Shown: positions 31,988 to 34,681 of the stretch, one piece after another
How the letters are laid out: every line of letters begins with the position of its first letter
How positions within the stretch are numbered: position 1 is the stretch's first letter
Source: Phycisphaerales bacterium UBA5793
Lineage (GTDB): Bacteria > Planctomycetota > Phycisphaerae > Phycisphaerales > UBA5793
Reading direction: 5' to 3'
Length of the DNA: 34,681 nt
Assembly (NCBI GenBank): GCA_002418285.1
Contig: DIDT01000019.1
Location: 1-34,681 of the forward strand
Position numbers and translations under genes: made by a program
Notes under the pieces: model-generated
Told to the model about the DNA's origin: nothing
What the model saw: only the letters and a program-made list of their open reading frames with translations
Database searches by the model: none

Positions 31988-33609
31988 ATGATTCCAGGAC
32001 GAATCAACATCGACTTGGCGACGGCGACGCTCGAGCACACGCCAATCGCGGCATGGCGATCATGCTGGTCCTCTTCTGCATTGCCGCCGCGTCCATCATG
32101 GCCGCCGCCTACGTCGTCAGTCGCGAAAACGCACCGCAACTGACGAGCAACGTCGTCAGCGGCTCGACCGCGCGCACCGCCGCCGCGACCGGGTTGAGCA
32201 TGGCCAATGCCATTCTCGAATGCGAAGTCGCCGACTGGCGCGCCTCGACCGTCAACGGAGTGCTCCTCTCCGACGTACCCGTCGGGGATGGCACCGTCAC
32301 TGTCACCGTGTCCGACGTCAACGGCGGTCTGCCCACGCGCGACACCCTCTATGTCAAGATCCGCGCCGTCGGCAAGCACAACGACATGGTCCAGGTCGCC
32401 GAAGCCGTCGCCTACGTCGCCCGCGATCAGCCCAAGGCCGATCCCACCTTCAGCGAGTTCGCCATCTTCGGCACCGATCACATCGACATCACCGACTCCA
32501 TCGTGACGCGCTGGGAGCAGTCCCCCAAGGCCGCCGTCGGCCTGCCCATCTGGCTCGGCACCAACGCCGCCGCCGGCTCCAACATCGTTCTCACCGGCGC
32601 GACTCAGCTCGTTGATCCTCAGATCGTCGCGCGCAGCGACGTCGGCAGCGCCATCCTTCGCGACAACCGCCCGACAACAGAGCGGATCAGGATCGAGTCC
32701 GTCGCCGGCGCCACGCCGCTTCCCGTTCCACTTCCGGCCTCGGCCAACACCGCCGTCTGCACCCCCTCGCCGACGCCCAATGTCAACATCACCAGTGGAT
32801 CAGTCATTTCCAACGATTCGTGGATTCTCAGCTCCGTCCGCGTGGCCGACACCGGTGTCGTCCGCGTCAATGCTCCATCGCTTGTCACGCGATGGGTCCA
32901 GGGAAATGTGACCATCGAAAACGGCGGACGGTTCATCGTCGACTCCGATCACGACTTCGTCATCGACGGCAATCTCACCATCCGAAACAGCTCCGGCATT
33001 TGTGTCAGCGACGGCGTCAAGTGCCGCATCTTCGTGGGCGGCAACGTAACCATCGAACACGGCTCCTTCGGCGTCTCGCTCGTCCGCGCCGCCACGATCA
33101 CCGATCCGCGCGATGGACTGGGTCTCTACAAACCGCCCGGCGAGTGCAAGCTGTATGAAAAGCCCGGCTCCACTGGAAAGACATGGACCATCGACACCGG
33201 CGCCGTTGTGGTCGCACAGCTCTACGCTCCCAACGCGACCATCAACATCGCCGGCGGCTCCTGCTGCATGGGAAGCATCCTCGGTCAGTCCGTTGCGATG
33301 TCCGGCGGCAGCGTGCTCCACTACGACCACGCACTCGATCAACGAGGCGGCTACACCAACGCCTACGGCCCGCTCTACATCACCCCCGGCAACCTCGACA
33401 CCGATCTGCTCGCGCTCGCGACCGATCTGAACGACTCAACCATCGCCCTGCTCAATGGCGCCATCGTCACCGACGCCGCCCCCGCGCCGGCCGGGGGCGC
33501 CAGTCCGCGAAATCGTCGCGTTCAGTGGCGCATGCACCGCTTTGGTATCTCGCCTGTCTGGGATCGCGATCGCTTTGCCAACGTCGGCGAAGAGACAGGA
33601 AACCGATAG
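31984..33609 (+). CDS. Large PilX/GspK-like minor pseudopilin (cassette B)
   Basis: A 541-residue diverged relative of copies A1 and A2. The pilin segment is NRGMAIMLVLFCIAAASIMA with Gly23 at -1 and Leu28, not Glu, at +5, again GspK/PilX-like. It shares the V-x-S-R/Q-x-x-N-A-P-Q region, a VTRWEQSPKAAVGLP block (A2: ITRWPASPMAKVGLP), glycine-rich strands (VTIENGGRFIVDSDHDFVI, NLTIRNSSGICVSDG) and the final HYDHALD with GGYTNAYGPLY. It has several cysteines in the second half (CKLYEKPG, GGSCCMGSI) that the A copies lack at those places, so disulfides may stabilise its head. ATG 31984 is chosen for its four-base overlap with the upstream stop; an in-frame start at 31966 would add six residues. 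Confidence 0.82.
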   Translation: MNDSRTNQHRLGDGDARAHANRGMAIMLVLFCIAAASIMAAAYVVSRENAPQLTSNVVSGSTARTAAATGLSMANAILECEVADWRASTVNGVLLSDVPVGDGTVTVTVSDVNGGLPTRDTLYVKIRAVGKHNDMVQVAEAVAYVARDQPKADPTFSEFAIFGTDHIDITDSIVTRWEQSPKAAVGLPIWLGTNAAAGSNIVLTGATQLVDPQIVARSDVGSAILRDNRPTTERIRIESVAGATPLPVPLPASANTAVCTPSPTPNVNITSGSVISNDSWILSSVRVADTGVVRVNAPSLVTRWVQGNVTIENGGRFIVDSDHDFVIDGNLTIRNSSGICVSDGVKCRIFVGGNVTIEHGSFGVSLVRAATITDPRDGLGLYKPPGECKLYEKPGSTGKTWTIDTGAVVVAQLYAPNATINIAGGSCCMGSILGQSVAMSGGSVLHYDHALDQRGGYTNAYGPLYITPGNLDTDLLALATDLNDSTIALLNGAIVTDAAPAPAGGASPRNRRVQWRMHRFGISPVWDRDRFANVGEETGNR

Positions 33610-33661
33610 CCGCGGTCGGCGCTTCAATCGACAATCATGAAATCAGCGGAGGGTTCTATCA

Positions 33662-34210
33662 ATGAAATGCAAAACTCCTGATTCGTTGTTCGCCAGCACC
33701 GCTTGTGACGAACCTCGCGCCGCCTCGCGCCGCCGCGGCTTTACCCTCTTCGAGATGATGCTCACCGTCGTCCTCATGGCCATCGCGGCGGCGATGGTCG
33801 TGCCGATGTTCGGCTCATCCGACTCGGCCTACGTCTCCAACGGCGCCGCCATCATGATCGCCGACCTCGACTTTGCACAGGCCACCGCCATCAACGAACC
33901 CTCCGACGATGTCACCGTCCACTTCGATACCGCCGCCGCCCGATGGTGGCTCACGCCCGCCAGCGATCCCGGCACGATCTTCACGATGAGTAGCGGCGAT
34001 CCATACGACACAACCATGGGCGTCGGCCGCGCCGACATGGCCGTCGATGTCGCCATCGCGCTCGGCGCGGGCATCGTCGGCGACGAATTCTCCTACGACG
34101 CCTATGGCCGCCTCAGCCAGAGCGAAAACGCCGTCATCACCCTCTCGCGCGGCACAGCTCAGGTGGTCATCACCATCGACGCCGAAATGGGATTCCTCGC
34201 CGCCGAGTGA
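33662..34210 (+). CDS. Minor pseudopilin, GspH/FimT-like
   Basis: A 182-residue prepilin closing the run. The signal RRRGFTLFEMMLTVVLMAIA has Gly26 at -1, Phe27 at +1 and Glu31 at +5. A globular domain with a compact beta pattern follows (VTVHFDTAAARWWLTPASD, EFSYDAYGRLSQSENAVITL, GTAQVVITIDAEMG), as in GspH/FimT/FimU, the subunit joining the tip complex to the filament. It starts 52 bases after the previous stop with GGAGGG eight bases upstream, so it may be expressed on its own terms although it shares the strand. It is followed by a convergent region with two copies of the palindromic repeat. Confidence 0.86.
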   Translation: MKCKTPDSLFASTACDEPRAASRRRGFTLFEMMLTVVLMAIAAAMVVPMFGSSDSAYVSNGAAIMIADLDFAQATAINEPSDDVTVHFDTAAARWWLTPASDPGTIFTMSSGDPYDTTMGVGRADMAVDVAIALGAGIVGDEFSYDAYGRLSQSENAVITLSRGTAQVVITIDAEMGFLAAE

Positions 34211-34252
34211 TCCCACCCGACAGCCCCCAACGGCCCGGCGCCAAAATGCTTG

Positions 34253-34271
34253 GCGGCGACGCATGCGTCGC
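34253..34271. repeat. Palindromic repeat, right-truncated copy
   Basis: GCGGCGACGCATGCGTCGC matches the core of the element at 20646, but the right arm ends early (next bases AATG). A small stem GCCAA/TTGGC (34240-34244 with 34250-34254) overlaps its left side. It lies 43 bases after the GspH-like stop. Confidence 0.75.
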
Positions 34272-34374
34272 AATGCACCACCTCCACGCGCAACCAGCGT
34301 TCCCGACCACCCGCTGATCGCTTGTCCAGGATCCAGAGCAACGTCGAAGCGCGCCGACGCTTTGGCTATGTTTA

Positions 34375-34396
34375 GCGGCGACGCATGCGTCGCCGC
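34375..34396. repeat. Palindromic repeat, full core copy
   Basis: The complete 22-base perfect palindrome is present with the core GGCGACGCATGCGTCGCC. The preceding TTTA is also shared with the copy at 20642, giving 26 identical bases. It lies just past the stop of the minus-strand gene at 34400, so it may serve as that gene's 3' end structure. The 189-base convergent gap 34211-34399 holds no gene that I can support. Confidence 0.82.
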
Positions 34397-34399
34397 GCC

Positions 34400-34681
34400 T
34401 CACTCAAACCGCCACACCACCAACTGACTGATGGCGCATTCGTTCTGGACCACGGCTTGGAACAGGATGGTCTGGCCGCGTGCGATGAGTGGGACGGGGC
34501 GGGTGATGGTGGCCACGCCTTGCTGGTTGGCGATGGCTGTGCCGATGACGGTGGGGTTGTCGAGTTGCAGCGCGTTCTGCTGGAGATCGCAGCCGGGGAT
34601 GCGCGTCCCGCCGCCGTGGCGCGAGTAGAGGAAGGTGGCGCGCGCGCCGGGGGTGACGCCGGAGATGGTGAGGGTGTTGTT
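34400..34681 (-). CDS. Secreted protein, C-terminal end only (partial at window edge)
   Basis: Ninety-three codons enter from the window edge and end in TGA at 34400-34402. The translation begins NNTLTISGVTPGARATFLYS, continues through RHGGGTRIPGCDLQQNALQL and ends CAISQLVVWRFE. The order (S-G-x-T-P-G, a Y-[AS]-R segment, a Gly-rich turn, I/V-P-x-x-x-C, a G-x-A-x-x-x-x-G strand, a late Cys followed by S) resembles the end of the propeller protein at 11810-13216 (SGATPNGQVALIYAR, later VPNGRPCAGTQLGL, ending TCRPSSVARIQ). It is probably an exported protein with the same type of C-terminal module. The rest, including any signal peptide, lies outside the window. Confidence 0.75.
   Translation of the reverse strand, partial: NNTLTISGVTPGARATFLYSRHGGGTRIPGCDLQQNALQLDNPTVIGTAIANQQGVATITRPVPLIARGQTILFQAVVQNECAISQLVVWRFE

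Noticed and set aside
26219..34210. A complete type II secretion or type IV pilus locus
   Set aside because: Only pseudopilin-type subunits are present. No assembly ATPase, inner-membrane platform, secretin, major pilin or prepilin peptidase was found in the window.
34240..34396. CRISPR-like array from the two nearby palindromes
   Set aside because: There are only two copies, one truncated, with no regular spacers and no cas genes. A third copy lies 13 kb away between other genes.

Overview
The window looks like a chromosomal segment of a GC-rich planctomycete, possibly of the Phycisphaerae. This rests on several traits: tandem membrane proteins with a four-cysteine zinc ribbon, a secreted propeller protein of the kind common in that phylum, large PilX-like pseudopilins, two hotdog dehydratases around an unusually long acyl carrier protein, and an LptF/LptG pair that implies a diderm envelope. 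No rRNA, tRNA or CRISPR array was recognised, so the placement is inference.

Layout. 1-299: start of an IS5-like transposase, minus strand, cut by the window edge. 369-2237: minus-strand group with a small membrane protein, a FabZ-like dehydratase, an acyl carrier protein and a second FabZ-like dehydratase. 2417-3532: purM. 3564-8210: three tandem minus-strand paralogues of about 485 residues with a zinc ribbon between two N-terminal membrane segments. A diverged second copy of the last 17 codons of purM (5061-5114) sits between the first two. 8506-11751: a SulP anion transporter and an exopolysaccharide-type sugar transferase. 11810-13216: a secreted seven-repeat propeller protein with a clear intrinsic terminator. 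13399-16297: dprA and gpmI, convergent. 16347-20621: an HpnN-like RND/MMPL transporter and a P-loop NTPase interrupted by membrane helices. 20698-21720: 1-Cys peroxiredoxin and a short ribosome hibernation factor. 22085-25994: a DUF486-type membrane protein, a methyltransferase and two adjacent LptF/LptG-family permeases.

26219-34210: the most striking region, eight consecutive plus-strand genes for type IV pilin/type II secretion-like minor pseudopilins. Two cassettes, each PilV-like, PilW-like and large PilX-like, are arranged in tandem. The large gene of the first cassette is itself duplicated, and a GspH/FimT-like gene closes the run. Most junctions overlap by one to four bases. No ATPase, platform protein, secretin or prepilin peptidase is present, so the machinery that assembles these proteins must lie elsewhere. 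At 34400-34681 the end of another secreted protein enters on the minus strand; its C-terminal domain resembles that of the propeller protein.

A palindrome with core GGCGACGCATGCGTCGCC occurs three times, each time between convergent gene ends (20639-20674, 34253-34271, 34375-34396).
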